Made by a program: the position numbers and the translations under genes. The notes beneath the pieces are model-generated. The model made no database searches. It saw only the letters and a program-made list of their open reading frames with translations, and was not told where the DNA came from. Below, in pieces: positions 16,990 through 25,533 of a stretch of 64,000 nt of DNA (positions are counted from its first letter, which is position 1; every line of letters starts with the position of its first letter). The DNA lies in assembly GCF_024298885.1 (NCBI RefSeq), contig NZ_CP101166.1:4115738-4179737 (forward strand), written 5' to 3'. This DNA comes from Haloglomus halophilum. GTDB taxonomy: Archaea; Halobacteriota; Halobacteria; Halobacteriales; Haloarculaceae.

Positions 16990-17139
16990 ATGGCCCAGTT
17001 CGACAAAGCGGAGGACCGCATGCTGAAGAAGATGATCTGTATGCGCTGTAACGCCCGGAACCCCGAGCGGGCCGACAGCTGTCGGAAGTGCGGCTACAAG
17101 AACCTCCGGCCGAAGGCGACCGAGCGGCGCGCGGCCTGA
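16990..17139 (+). CDS. rpl40e: Ribosomal protein L40e
   Basis: 49 residues, starting [15 protein letters not shown] zinc ribbon of two CxxC pairs (CMRC and CRKC, 14 residues apart) is followed by [13 protein letters not shown]. This matches the very short archaeal L40e of the large ribosomal subunit. It is encoded alone with its own TATA-like box. The region from 17140 to 17273 holds no gene that I recognise. Confidence 0.95.
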   Translation: MAQFDKAEDRMLKKMICMRCNARNPERADSCRKCGYKNLRPKATERRAA

Positions 17140-17273
17140 ATCGCCGGCCGCACCGCCCGGGATTCGGTTCTCCCGCTCTCGACAGGGATAGCCCGACCAC
17201 CGTCGAGGTGATGGTGGGCCACCGTACCATCGATGACGCCGAGCTGCAGGTGTCTCACGCGCCGTGGCGGGGC

Positions 17274-17894
17274 TCACCCGTCGGGGTACTTCGGCTCGCG
17301 CTGTTCGGCGCGTTCGAGGGCCGTCTCGACCACGTCCCGTACGTCGCCGTGGAAGACGCCGCCGTGGCCGGCGTACATGTGCTCGACGCCCTCGGGCAGT
17401 CGGTCGAGGAGGTCGCGGATGGACTCGATGAGTCGCTCGCGGGACTGGCCGGCCATGTCCGTGCGGCCGAAGGAGCCGTAGTCGAAGGCGCCGTCGTCGT
17501 GGACCACCACGTCACCGGAGTAGAGGCTCGTGGGCGAGACGAAGGAGACGTGGTCGTCGGCGTGGCCGGGCGTGTAGACCACGTCGCAGTCCTCGTCACC
17601 GACCTGCACCGTGCCACCGTCCTCGATGGCGTGGGTTCGGCACGAGTGGTCGGCGTAGGCGTACACGTCCGGGTCGAAGGCGTCGCAGACGGCGTCCAGC
17701 TGTGCGACGTGGTCGCCGTGCTGGTGGGTCATCACGACCCGGTCGATGTCGCCGACGTGCTCGCGGACGGCGTCGACGATGCCGTCCCAGGCGCCCGCGT
17801 CCACGAGCGTCGTGACCTCGCCCGGCACCAGATACGCGTTGCAGGTGAAGGTTTCCGCCGCGTCCGTGACGCAGACGACATCGGTGTCACTCAT
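17274..17894 (-). CDS. MBL-fold metallo-hydrolase
   Basis: 206 residues from the ATG of MSDTDVVCV. The metallo-beta-lactamase metal motif HxHxDH is present as HQHGDHVAQL. The other ligands are the histidine in YTPGHADDHVSF, the aspartate in SLYSGDVVVHDDG, and the late histidine AGHGGVFHGD. The size and layout are those of glyoxalase II-like or generic hydrolases of this fold. Two metal ions would be bound in the cytoplasm. Substrate cannot be inferred. It is divergent from the UbiB-like gene across 125 bases. Confidence 0.92.
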   Translation of the reverse strand: MSDTDVVCVTDAAETFTCNAYLVPGEVTTLVDAGAWDGIVDAVREHVGDIDRVVMTHQHGDHVAQLDAVCDAFDPDVYAYADHSCRTHAIEDGGTVQVGDEDCDVVYTPGHADDHVSFVSPTSLYSGDVVVHDDGAFDYGSFGRTDMAGQSRERLIESIRDLLDRLPEGVEHMYAGHGGVFHGDVRDVVETALERAEQREPKYPDG

Positions 17895-18019
17895 GGCCGT
17901 ATCTGCACCCGGCGCCCGCAAAGTCGTTTGCCCCGGTGGCGCTCGGGCAGTGCCACCGAGCCCCGACCAGAGGCCCCCCGAGCAGGCCCTTTATCCGGCC
18001 GCCGCGCCCCAGTAGAGGC

Positions 18020-19840
18020 GTGAGCAGTGCAGCCGAGGAGTCGACGGCGGAGTTCCCCGAGGACGCCGAGAGCGACGCCCTCGACCCGGCCCTCCCGGAG
18101 CCGGAACTCGTCGGGGGGGTCACGGACGAGCGGCTCCCGCTCCGCGTCCGGCTCCGGTCGCTGTACCGGTTCTTCGTCGTCATCGGCGCCTTCCTGCCGT
18201 TCGCCGTCGCCTTCCTGCGCGACCGGCGGCGGTGGCTGCTGTTCGGTGACGGCCGCGAGCCGACCGACGACGACGACCGGCGCCGGGCACGCAAGCTCCG
18301 CGAGACGCTGCTGGAGCTGGGCCCGGCGTTCATCAAGTTCGGGCAGATGCTGTCGACGCGGCCGGACGTCCTCCCGCCGGCGTACGTCGAGGAGCTGTCG
18401 GCGCTCCAGGACCGGGTGCCCGCGGCCCCCTGGTCCGAGGCCCGTGAGGTGCTGGAGGGTGAACTCGGGCCCGTGGACGAGGTGTTCGCCGAGTTCGAGC
18501 GCGAGCCCATCAGCGGCGCGAGTATCGGGCAGGTGTACGTCGCACGACTGGACCCCGATAGCGTCGGGGGCGAGTCGCCCACGGACGTGGCCGTGAAGGT
18601 GCTCCGGCCGGGCGTCCGGCCGCGCGTCGAGGCCGACCTGCGGGTCATCCGGACGCTGCTGCCGTTCGTGACGCGGCTCGCGCCGCCCGGGCAGCGCTTC
18701 ACGCTGGAGAACCTCGCCGACGAGTACGCCGCCACCATCCGCCAGGAGATGGATTACGCCCACGAGGCCCGCCGGCAGGAGCTGGTCCGGGCGAACTTCG
18801 CCGACGATACGGGGGTTCGTATCCCCCCGGTCGTCGCCGAGTTGACGACCGACCGCGTCATCGTCTCGGAGTACGTCGAGGGGACGAAGATATCGAACGT
18901 CTCGACGCTCCGGTCGATGGGTGTCGATACGACCGACCTCGCGGACCGACTCCTCCGGGCGTACATCCGGATGATAATCGAGGACGGCGTCTTCCACGCC
19001 GACCCCCACCCCGGCAACCTCGCCGTCCAGTCCGACGGGACCATCGTCTTCTACGACTTCGGGCTGACGGGGACGCTGAGCGAGCGCCGGCGCGACGAGC
19101 TGTTCGAGTTCTACGTCGCCGTCGCGAGCGAGGACATCGAGGGCGTACTGGACGCGTTCGAGGGGATGGGCGCGCTGGACCCGGACGCCGACCGCGAGTT
19201 CATGCGCGCCGGGATGGAGCTCGCGTTCGACAACCTGCGGGGTGGCGAGGTCGACGTGAGCGAGGTGCGCGAACTCGTCGAGGGGTTCCAGGGGACGCTC
19301 CGGGAGTTCCCGATGCGGCTCCCACGGGACCTCGCACTCATGGTCCGGACCTCGACCATCCTCGAGGGGGTGTGCTACACGCTCGACGACGAGTTCGACT
19401 TCGTCGCGGTCGTGACCGACTACGTCCGGAAGGAGCAGGGACAGGAGTCGGCCCGGCGCCTCCTCGAGGCGGGCATCGACGAGGCGGCCAGGGTCGGGCT
19501 CGCGGTCTTCCGGGCACCGACAGGTGCGGAACGAGCCCTCGACCGGGTCGTCCGCGGGAACGTCGAACTCCGGGCGACCGTCCGCGACGATGGGCGAGTT
19601 GTCACGCGATTCACCCGCCGGGTCGTGGTGGGGGGGCTCGCGACCGCCGGCATCGTGATGACGACGCTCGCCTACGGCTTCCGGGCGACGGTGGGGACCG
19701 AGGTCGTCCTGCTGTCAGCTGCCGGGACCGTCGGGCTACTGGGACTGACGGCGCTGTCCTTCCGCCGCGACCGGGGCATCAGCGCGACCCCGCAGTTCAC
19801 GCGGCAGAACATGCGCGAGCGCCAGCGCGGCGAGGAGTGA
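18020..19840 (+). CDS. ABC1/UbiB-family atypical protein kinase
   Basis: 606 residues from a GTG about 27 bases after CTTTATCC. Family marks in order: a hydrophobic helix near residues 45-62, the KxGQ motif in PAFIKFGQMLSTRPDVLP, the loop ISGASIGQVYVARLD, the nucleotide-contact lysine VAVKVLRPGV, RQEMDYAHEARRQ (ExD type), the catalytic HADPHPGNLA and metal aspartate YDFGLTG. Two more hydrophobic segments occur near the C-terminus (GGLATAGIVMTTLAYGF and VVLLSAAGTVGLLGL), anchoring it in the membrane. Relatives support isoprenoid quinone or lipid metabolism; haloarchaea use menaquinones, so that is a possible but unproven role. Confidence 0.93.
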   Translation: MSSAAEESTAEFPEDAESDALDPALPEPELVGGVTDERLPLRVRLRSLYRFFVVIGAFLPFAVAFLRDRRRWLLFGDGREPTDDDDRRRARKLRETLLELGPAFIKFGQMLSTRPDVLPPAYVEELSALQDRVPAAPWSEAREVLEGELGPVDEVFAEFEREPISGASIGQVYVARLDPDSVGGESPTDVAVKVLRPGVRPRVEADLRVIRTLLPFVTRLAPPGQRFTLENLADEYAATIRQEMDYAHEARRQELVRANFADDTGVRIPPVVAELTTDRVIVSEYVEGTKISNVSTLRSMGVDTTDLADRLLRAYIRMIIEDGVFHADPHPGNLAVQSDGTIVFYDFGLTGTLSERRRDELFEFYVAVASEDIEGVLDAFEGMGALDPDADREFMRAGMELAFDNLRGGEVDVSEVRELVEGFQGTLREFPMRLPRDLALMVRTSTILEGVCYTLDDEFDFVAVVTDYVRKEQGQESARRLLEAGIDEAARVGLAVFRAPTGAERALDRVVRGNVELRATVRDDGRVVTRFTRRVVVGGLATAGIVMTTLAYGFRATVGTEVVLLSAAGTVGLLGLTALSFRRDRGISATPQFTRQNMRERQRGEE

Positions 19841-19921
19841 GGTCGGGGCGGCCGGCTGGCGTCGGCCCCGTCGTGTACCTGCGGCGAAACGGTTTTCCTG
19901 CGAACGACACAACGGTCGTCC

Positions 19922-20272
19922 ATGAGTGGGAACGAAGAGGAGATCGACGAACTGCGACAGAAGAAGATGGAGGAGCTGAAGCAGCGCCAGCAGGAGGGCG
20001 GCGCTCCGGACGGGGAGGCCGCGGAGGCCCAGCGCGAGCAGGCAGAGGCCCAGAAGAAGGCGATGCTCCGGAAGGCGCTGGACGACGGCGCGCGCAAGCG
20101 GCTCAACACCATCCGGATGAGCAAGCCGGAGTTCGCCGAGAAGGTCGAACAGCAGGTCATCGCGCTCCACCGCTCGGGCCGGCTCCAGGGCCGTATCGAC
20201 GAGGAGCAGATGAAGGAGCTCCTGCAGGAGCTCAAGCCGGAGGAGCAGAGCTTCGACATCAAGCGCCGGTAA
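19922..20272 (+). CDS. PDCD5-related DNA-binding protein
   Basis: 116 residues. An N-terminal charged helix full of Glu, Gln and Lys is followed by the conserved block [27 protein letters not shown] sequence (here [19 protein letters not shown]) and RGQ-type positions replaced by [14 protein letters not shown]. This is the archaeal homologue of eukaryotic PDCD5/TFAR19, a three-helix protein that binds double-stranded DNA. The next gene starts two bases after its stop region, so the two form a short operon. Confidence 0.93.
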   Translation: MSGNEEEIDELRQKKMEELKQRQQEGGAPDGEAAEAQREQAEAQKKAMLRKALDDGARKRLNTIRMSKPEFAEKVEQQVIALHRSGRLQGRIDEEQMKELLQELKPEEQSFDIKRR

Positions 20273-20273
20273 C

Positions 20274-21020
20274 GTGGCCCCGACCGAGACGGCGTCGGCC
20301 GCCCAGCCGCCAGCGTGGGTCCTGTTCAGCGGCGGCAAGGACTCCGCGCTCGCCGCACTCTGCCTCGAGCCGTTCTACGACGTGACGCTCGTCACCGTCG
20401 GGTTCGGGGTCGACGCGGCGCCCGAGCCCGGCTGGGGAATCGCCCGTGCGACGTACCACGCCCGCGAGGCCGCCGAGGCCATCGGCCTCCCGCACCGCGT
20501 GGTGTCGCTCCCGGAGTCGGTCGCCCACGAGGCCGCCGAGCGGACGCTGGCCGACGGCTACCCCCGGGAGGCCATCCAGTCGGTCCACGAGCAGGCACTG
20601 GAGACGGTCGCGGCGGCGGCGGCCGCCGAAGCGGGCGGCGACACGCCCCCGGCTATCGCCGACGGCACCCGCCGCGACGACCGGGTTCCCCGGCTGGACC
20701 GACCGGCGATACAGAGCCTGGAGGACCGCCACGGCGTGGACTACCTCGTTCCGTTGCGCGGCTTCGGCCGGGGCGCGGTCGACCGGCTCGCCCGCGACCG
20801 TCTCGAGGTCGCCATCGGTCCCAGCGACGAGCTGGCCAAGGCCGACTACGAAGCGGCCATCCGGACGCTCATCCGCCGCGAGCACGGCCACGACCGCGTC
20901 GACGAGCTGTTCCCCGACCACGTCCAGTCGCGGGTCGTCGGGCGGACCGACGGGTCGGTCCCGGAGTCGGGGAACGGGCCGGGCGATGGGTCGGACGGCG
21001 AGCAGGCCGGCCGGTCGTAA
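20274..21020 (+). CDS. PP-loop ATP pyrophosphatase superfamily protein
   Basis: 248 residues from a GTG immediately after the PDCD5 gene. The PP-loop is LFSGGKDSALAAL (SGGKDS) near residue 20, the ATP-pyrophosphatase signature of N-type enzymes that adenylate a substrate (NAD synthetase, GMP synthetase, tRNA-modifying enzymes). A histidine-rich ARATYHAREAAEAIG segment and an IADGTRRDDRVP motif follow. No zinc-finger pairs typical of TtuA/Ncs6 are present. The C-terminus is a Gly/Ser/Glu tail of low complexity. A nucleic-acid or small-molecule modification role is likely, but substrate is unknown. Confidence 0.85.
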   Translation: MAPTETASAAQPPAWVLFSGGKDSALAALCLEPFYDVTLVTVGFGVDAAPEPGWGIARATYHAREAAEAIGLPHRVVSLPESVAHEAAERTLADGYPREAIQSVHEQALETVAAAAAAEAGGDTPPAIADGTRRDDRVPRLDRPAIQSLEDRHGVDYLVPLRGFGRGAVDRLARDRLEVAIGPSDELAKADYEAAIRTLIRREHGHDRVDELFPDHVQSRVVGRTDGSVPESGNGPGDGSDGEQAGRS

Positions 21021-21060
21021 TCGCGGAAAACCTCTTGACGTGGGGGGGAGAAGGGGCGGT

Positions 21061-21747
21061 ATGCGATTCCTCATCGTCGGCTACGGTCGGGTCGGACTGC
21101 GGACCGCGCAGATTCTCGCCTCCGAGGGCCACGAGGTCACCATCGTCGAACAGGACGCCGAGAAGGTCGCGAAGGCGTCCGATGATGGGTTCCAGGCCCA
21201 CCAGGGTGACGGCCAGGACGAGCGCCTGCTGGAGCAGGCCGGCATCGCCGACGTGGACGCGATCGCCGCGCTCACGGGCGACCTGAACGCCAACTTCGCC
21301 GCCTGCATGGCCGGCAAGGCTCACGACATCCGGACGGTCATGCGCATCGACGAGGACTACCGCGAGGAGATCTACGAGAAGTACGCCGCGGACGTCGACG
21401 AGATCGTCTACCCCGAGCGCCTCGGGGCGGCGGGCGCGAAGACGGCGCTGCTGGGCGGCGACCTGAACGTTCTCGCGGACCTCACCGAGACGCTGACGGC
21501 GGCGACCGTCGACGTCCCGGCCGACTCACCGCTCATCGGGAGCCGGGTCGTCGAGGTCGACTTCCCGGCGGGTTCGCGGGTGTACGCCCACGGCCGGGTG
21601 AACGAGCCGCTGAACATCCCGCTGCCGCAGGCGACCATCGAGGCCGGCGACCGGCTGGCAGTCATCGCTGACGGGAGTTCGCTCGGCGATGTCCGGGCGA
21701 TGGTCCGGGGCGACGACCCGGACGCCGACGCGGAAGCCGGCGCCTGA
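21061..21747 (+). CDS. trkA: TrkA-like K+ channel/transporter regulatory protein
   Basis: 228 residues from ATG. An RCK_N Rossmann domain starts MRFLIVGYGRVGLRTAQIL (GxGxxG), with the acidic ribose-binding end of strand 2 (IVEQD) and DGQDERLLEQAGI. The C-terminal RCK_C (TrkA_C) domain holds DSPLIGSRVVEVDFPAGSRV and AGDRLAVIADG. It would bind NAD(H) or another nucleotide and gate a Trk-type K+ uptake system. No transmembrane TrkH partner is encoded near it. The final tail is acidic (DDPDADAEAGA). Confidence 0.92.
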   Translation: MRFLIVGYGRVGLRTAQILASEGHEVTIVEQDAEKVAKASDDGFQAHQGDGQDERLLEQAGIADVDAIAALTGDLNANFAACMAGKAHDIRTVMRIDEDYREEIYEKYAADVDEIVYPERLGAAGAKTALLGGDLNVLADLTETLTAATVDVPADSPLIGSRVVEVDFPAGSRVYAHGRVNEPLNIPLPQATIEAGDRLAVIADGSSLGDVRAMVRGDDPDADAEAGA

Positions 21748-22089
21748 GCGGGCGATTCCGGCGGTCAGTTCTCGGGGGCGACGGACCGGCGAGCGACCGC
21801 TGTCGAGAGCCATAGCTCCGAGTCGAGGGCGCAGGAGACAGAGAGTGTATGTGGCCTCTGCATCCCCGGAAAGGAGATAGGTCCGGGCGCGCGGTGGGGA
21901 GGATGGGGATGTGTTGAGGCCGTCAGTGCGCGCCCACCGATAGCCATCCCCGGGAGGGACATAAATCCGCGTCAGACAGTCGTGTGACCGGCGCAATTCG
22001 TCGGACGCCCGTCGTGCCCGCGTCTTGCGGTTTCGGGCGAAGGACGCCGGCCGACCGGCCGCCGTCACCGGATCGTGCTGGTATATAAA
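21748..22089. other. Intergenic stretch with CATCCCC repeats and TATA-like boxes
   Basis: No convincing gene is seen. Two related 26-base segments containing CATCCCCGG occur at about 21860-21885 and 21944-21969 (20 of 26 positions alike), with an inverted CATCCCC between them (about 21903-21911). ATAAAT at 21961-21966 and TATATAAAT at 22081-22089 are strong AT boxes, but no plus-strand gene follows either. The second lies at the 3' end of the cupin gene. A 65-codon minus-strand frame across the repeats has poor haloarchaeal composition and is not called. Confidence 0.5.
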
Positions 22090-22419
22090 TCAGCCGCCGC
22101 CCGGCAGCGGGCAGAGGCTGGCCGTGAGGACGGCGACGTCCTCGCTGTCGTTGTGCGCGCCGTGGACGACCCCCCGCTCGTTGAGAACGACCCCCGGCGC
22201 GGTGACCCGCTCCTCCTCGTCGTCGCGGACGACAGTGACGGTCCCCTCGAGCACGTGGAAGACGTTGGTAGCGTCGCCGTGTTCGTGGGGTTCGACGCGG
22301 GCACCGGCGCCGAGCGCGAACGCCTTCACGAGCACGTCGTCGGTGACGACGAGCTCCGCGGTCTGGACCTCTCCTTCCTCCGGGTCGAGCGCGGCCGCCT
22401 CGGGGTAGCAATCGAGCAT
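22090..22419 (-). CDS. Small cupin-domain protein
   Basis: 109 residues, a single conserved beta-barrel cupin. Metal-binding motif 1 is visible as EPHEHGDATNVFHVLEGTVTV (HxH and E), and motif 2 around GVVHGAHNDSED with two histidines. The protein ends in a proline/glycine tail. Single-domain cupins of this size are often metal-dependent isomerases, dioxygenases or ligand sensors; none can be chosen. Transcribed toward the CATCCCC intergenic region, downstream of the APC permease on the same strand with an 85-base gap. Confidence 0.88.
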   Translation of the reverse strand: MLDCYPEAAALDPEEGEVQTAELVVTDDVLVKAFALGAGARVEPHEHGDATNVFHVLEGTVTVVRDDEEERVTAPGVVLNERGVVHGAHNDSEDVAVLTASLCPLPGGG

Positions 22420-22504
22420 ACCGGATTCACGACCGGGCGGAACTTAGTCCCACGCGCCGGCGCCGCCCCGGTATGCCGCCGGGAATGGTTCGCGTGGGCG
22501 ACCG

Positions 22505-23896
22505 TCACTCGGCTCCGGAGAGGTGGTCCGTGGCATCGTCGACAGCGCTGTCGATGCGCTCCTCCTCGATTGGGACGACCGTCTCCTCCAGCAGGTCGCG
22601 CTTGAAGTAGAGGAGTTCGACGCTCACGACGGCGACCGCTACCACGAGCACCATCACGAACGTGTTCGGTTCGCGGGTGTAGAGGTTGTAGGCCATCAGC
22701 GGGAGGAACGCGGTCGCGCCGACGAAGCCGACGGCGGGCGGCACCGGATTGACGGCGTCGTGGTCGCGCTCCCGGAGACAGAGGAGGCTCATCGCCCCGA
22801 AGACGAGGATGAACGCCAGCGAGGCGAAGGAGGTGATGGCTCCGAGACTCCCGACGGCGGTGAACAGGGCCGTGACGCCGCCGATGACCAGCAGCGTCCG
22901 CTCGGGAATGCCGTCGGCGTCGGCGTCACCGATGTCGTCGGGCAGCAGGTCGTCGGCGAGCATCCCCTTCGCGAAGTGGGCCGCCGAGAACATGGTCGCG
23001 TTGATGGCGCTCCCGGTCGAGAACAGCGCCGAGAGGGCGAGCGCGACGCCGCCAGCCGTCGCGAAGCCGTAGGGTGACAGCATCGTCCGGGCTGCGTCCT
23101 TCAGGGCGACGTGGGGGTGTTGCTGGAGCGCCTGCGGCGCGAGGTTGACCGTCACGACGCCGACGAGAGCGTAGATGACGGCGGCGACCGGGATGGAGAT
23201 GTAGACTGCCTTCCGGATGGTCGCCTCGGGGTCGGCGATGGACTCCTGGTCGTAGAACAGGAGCTGCCAGCCCTGGAACGCGACGAAGGAGATGGCCGCG
23301 GCCACGAGGGGACCGACCCCGACCAGCGAGCCGGTGCCGAAGCGGAGCCCGCCGCTCCCGGGGGCGAACCGGAACGCGTAGACGACCCCCAGGACGCCGA
23401 ACGCGACGAGGATGAACACCTTGAGCGCGACGAGGACGTTCTCGGCGGTCCCCGTGGTCCGGGCGCCGGCGAGGTTGAGCGCGACGAACCCCGCGACGGC
23501 CAGCACGGAGATGGCCGGCCGGGCCGGGAGGCCGGCCACGGTCGCCGGGACGACCGCGAACGAGACGGTGAACTCGGCGAACGCGAAGGCGTACATCGCC
23601 ATGGAGCCGATGTAGCCCACGAGAAGTGTCCAGCCGACCATCCCTGCGAGGTCCGGGTCCCCGGCGTAACACTGGACGAACGTGACCGAGCCGCCGCGGT
23701 TGTCGGTCATCCGGTCGAGCGTGATGTAGGAGTAGCCGGCACAGAGCGCGACGATGCCGGCCGCGACGAACGCGGCCCACGTCGCGTACTGCGTGATGCC
23801 GGCCACGACCCCCATGACGGCGTAGATGCCGCCGCCGATCATCCCCCCGAGCGCGATGGAGACCGACTCCGTCAGCCCGAGATTCTCGGCGGACAT
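22505..23896 (-). CDS. APC-superfamily amino acid permease
   Basis: 463 residues with about 12 hydrophobic segments. The first helix carries the APC substrate-binding GMIGGGIYAVMGVVAGI motif. Other marks are the loops GARTTGTAENVLVALKVFILV and FVAFQGWQLLFYDQESIADPEATIRKAVYIS, typical of LeuT-fold amino acid/polyamine transporters. The C-terminal 40 residues are hydrophilic and acidic. The substrate cannot be told. The start ATG (MSAENLGLTES) is the first in frame, and the AT-rich sequence beyond it could hold the promoter. Confidence 0.93.
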   Translation of the reverse strand: MSAENLGLTESVSIALGGMIGGGIYAVMGVVAGITQYATWAAFVAAGIVALCAGYSYITLDRMTDNRGGSVTFVQCYAGDPDLAGMVGWTLLVGYIGSMAMYAFAFAEFTVSFAVVPATVAGLPARPAISVLAVAGFVALNLAGARTTGTAENVLVALKVFILVAFGVLGVVYAFRFAPGSGGLRFGTGSLVGVGPLVAAAISFVAFQGWQLLFYDQESIADPEATIRKAVYISIPVAAVIYALVGVVTVNLAPQALQQHPHVALKDAARTMLSPYGFATAGGVALALSALFSTGSAINATMFSAAHFAKGMLADDLLPDDIGDADADGIPERTLLVIGGVTALFTAVGSLGAITSFASLAFILVFGAMSLLCLRERDHDAVNPVPPAVGFVGATAFLPLMAYNLYTREPNTFVMVLVVAVAVVSVELLYFKRDLLEETVVPIEEERIDSAVDDATDHLSGAE

Positions 23897-24024
23897 ACTC
23901 GCCCGGCAGGTCCGCCGGAGAGACGGAAATATCTGGTGTAGTGGCCCGCTTTTAGAGATACCGAATAGTTTGGCACCATATCCACCTCGTTTCCAGAATC
24001 GTCGGACGGCGGCGGGGCAGTCAC

Positions 24025-24816
24025 CTACCAGGACAGCCGGACCGTATCACGGGGCGCGAGGCCGAACGCCTCGTCGCCCCGGCCCTGGTTGACCGCGAAC
24101 TCGACGTTGCCATGACTGCCGACGGTGACCAGTCGCTCGCCGGGGGCGCGCTCGGCGTAGGCCCGGACCACCGGCGCATCGAGGCCGTTCACCTCGATGC
24201 GGTCGCCGACGCGGTCGGCCAGGGTCTCCCCGGGGACGTTCGTCACGACGTTGCCGAAGTCGTCGACGACCATGACTTCGCCGTCGGCGCCCGTCTCGTC
24301 GAGCGACGGGTCCGGGAAGGAGACGGCCTCGTACTCGTCGGTCGGCGTGAGCCGGTCGGCCGCGCCGAGGTCGTCGACGCCGATCTCGTGGACCGCGGCG
24401 GCCGCGGGGGCGAACACGTCCCGGCCGTGGAACGTCCGGCTGGCAGGGTCACCGTAGGCGTAGTCGAACACCTCGACCTCGCCGTCACCACCGTTGCCGT
24501 CGGCCGCGTCCGAGGCCGTCGCGAGACGACGTGCTGCCGGGAGGAGGACACCGTTGTCCGGGCCGACGAGCGCGTGGTCGCCCGCGCGAACGACGAGCGC
24601 CCGGCGGTCCGTGCCGACACCCGGGTCCACGACGACGAGATGGACCGCCGGCGGGAACCAGGGGAGAACCTCCCGGAGCCAGAACGCCGCCGCACGCACG
24701 TCCTGCCGGGGGAACTCGTGACTGACATCCACGAGTCGGGGGTCGACGCGCTGCAGGATGACGCCCTTCATCGCCGCCGGGTACGGCGCCCCGAAGTCCG
24801 AACTCAGGGTTATCAT
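24025..24816 (-). CDS. S-adenosylmethionine hydrolase (SAM hydroxide adenosyltransferase, DUF62)
   Basis: 263 residues from the ATG of MITLSSDFGAPYPAAMKG; the 18 codons before it are not family-like. The conserved TLSSDFG start, GVGTDRRALVVRAGDHALVGPDNGVL, the FHGRDVFAPAAA motif and DDFGNVVTNV are those of the SAM hydrolase/halogenase fold. Members without the halide-binding loop hydrolyse SAM to adenosine and methionine. The histidine-arginine-aspartate triad (HGRD) fits the hydroxide-transferring type. It probably salvages or limits SAM. It follows the NADAR gene on the same strand across 111 bases. Confidence 0.93.
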   Translation of the reverse strand: MITLSSDFGAPYPAAMKGVILQRVDPRLVDVSHEFPRQDVRAAAFWLREVLPWFPPAVHLVVVDPGVGTDRRALVVRAGDHALVGPDNGVLLPAARRLATASDAADGNGGDGEVEVFDYAYGDPASRTFHGRDVFAPAAAAVHEIGVDDLGAADRLTPTDEYEAVSFPDPSLDETGADGEVMVVDDFGNVVTNVPGETLADRVGDRIEVNGLDAPVVRAYAERAPGERLVTVGSHGNVEFAVNQGRGDEAFGLAPRDTVRLSW

Positions 24817-24927
24817 GTCCGGGACTGGGACGGGCGACGACGTAATCGTGGGGGTCAGCCCGGGTCCCACCCGTGCGTTCCGCCGGTGTCGATGCCGGCG
24901 AAGGTTCGCCGACGGCCCCGGCCGTGG

Positions 24928-25398
24928 TCACGGTCCGCGGTCGAATCGGAGCGTGGACCGGACCCCCATCAGGATCCGGCCGAGCACGTTCCGGCCCAGT
25001 CCCGTCTCGATATCGGCGCCCCAGTACGTGTCGTCCCACGAGTTCAGTTCCACGATCGTCCGCTGTCCCGTCTCGAGCAGGTGCTCCCTGTAATCCGGGT
25101 GCTGCCCGAACTTCGCGGTCACCACCTCCAGCATCACGTACCGTTTCCGGTCCTCCCAGTCGTCCGGGAGTGCGACCCGTCGACCCAGGCGTTTGGCCTC
25201 GTCCGGGTCGGTCGCCGCCGCAATACGGTCGTAGATGTCGGGCTCGTTCCTCGCCTTGGCGGCCTGGTACGCGTGTTCCGCCGTCGCGAACTCCGTCCCG
25301 TCGTACCGCACGCCGATGGGAGCGAAGTTGGAGAGGAAGCGGGAGTCGCCCTCGAACGGCCCGACAACGTCCTGGGTCGGCCATCGAACGGTCGCCAT
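24928..25398 (-). CDS. NADAR-family protein (YbiA-like N-glycosidase)
   Basis: 156 residues from the ATG of MATVRWPTQDVVG; earlier in-frame ATGs lie in the mre11 promoter region. Family marks are RFLSNFAPIGVRYDGTEFATAEHAYQAAKA, with the Glu-His of AEHAYQ, the helix YVMLEVVTAKF, LLETGQRTIVELNSWDDTYWG, and GLGRNVLGRILM. NADAR proteins act on NAD-derived ADP-ribose linkages or on N-glycosidic bonds of riboflavin-pathway intermediates. They remove ADP-ribose from guanine in some systems. Which activity applies here cannot be told. It is divergent from mre11. Confidence 0.93.
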   Translation of the reverse strand: MATVRWPTQDVVGPFEGDSRFLSNFAPIGVRYDGTEFATAEHAYQAAKARNEPDIYDRIAAATDPDEAKRLGRRVALPDDWEDRKRYVMLEVVTAKFGQHPDYREHLLETGQRTIVELNSWDDTYWGADIETGLGRNVLGRILMGVRSTLRFDRGP

Positions 25399-25533
25399 AG
25401 GGGGGAACCGTGCCCGAACCAGTATGAAACGTCGGCCCGTTCCCCCGGTCGCCGACCGGGCCTCGTGGCACAGGGATTCCACTTCCACCGAGCCCACGAC
25501 ACGTTCTTACGGGGACCCGACCAACCCGCTCGC

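Noticed and set aside
21765..21962. 65-codon minus-strand frame MSLPGMAIGG...
   Set aside because: Its two LPGM/FPGM segments come from the CATCCCCGG DNA repeats. Composition is Pro/His/Ser-rich and not acidic, so it is more likely a shadow of the repeats.
22075..22605. Plus-strand gene following the TATATAAAT box at 22081
   Set aside because: Frames there are antisense to the cupin and permease genes and have no acidic or family character.
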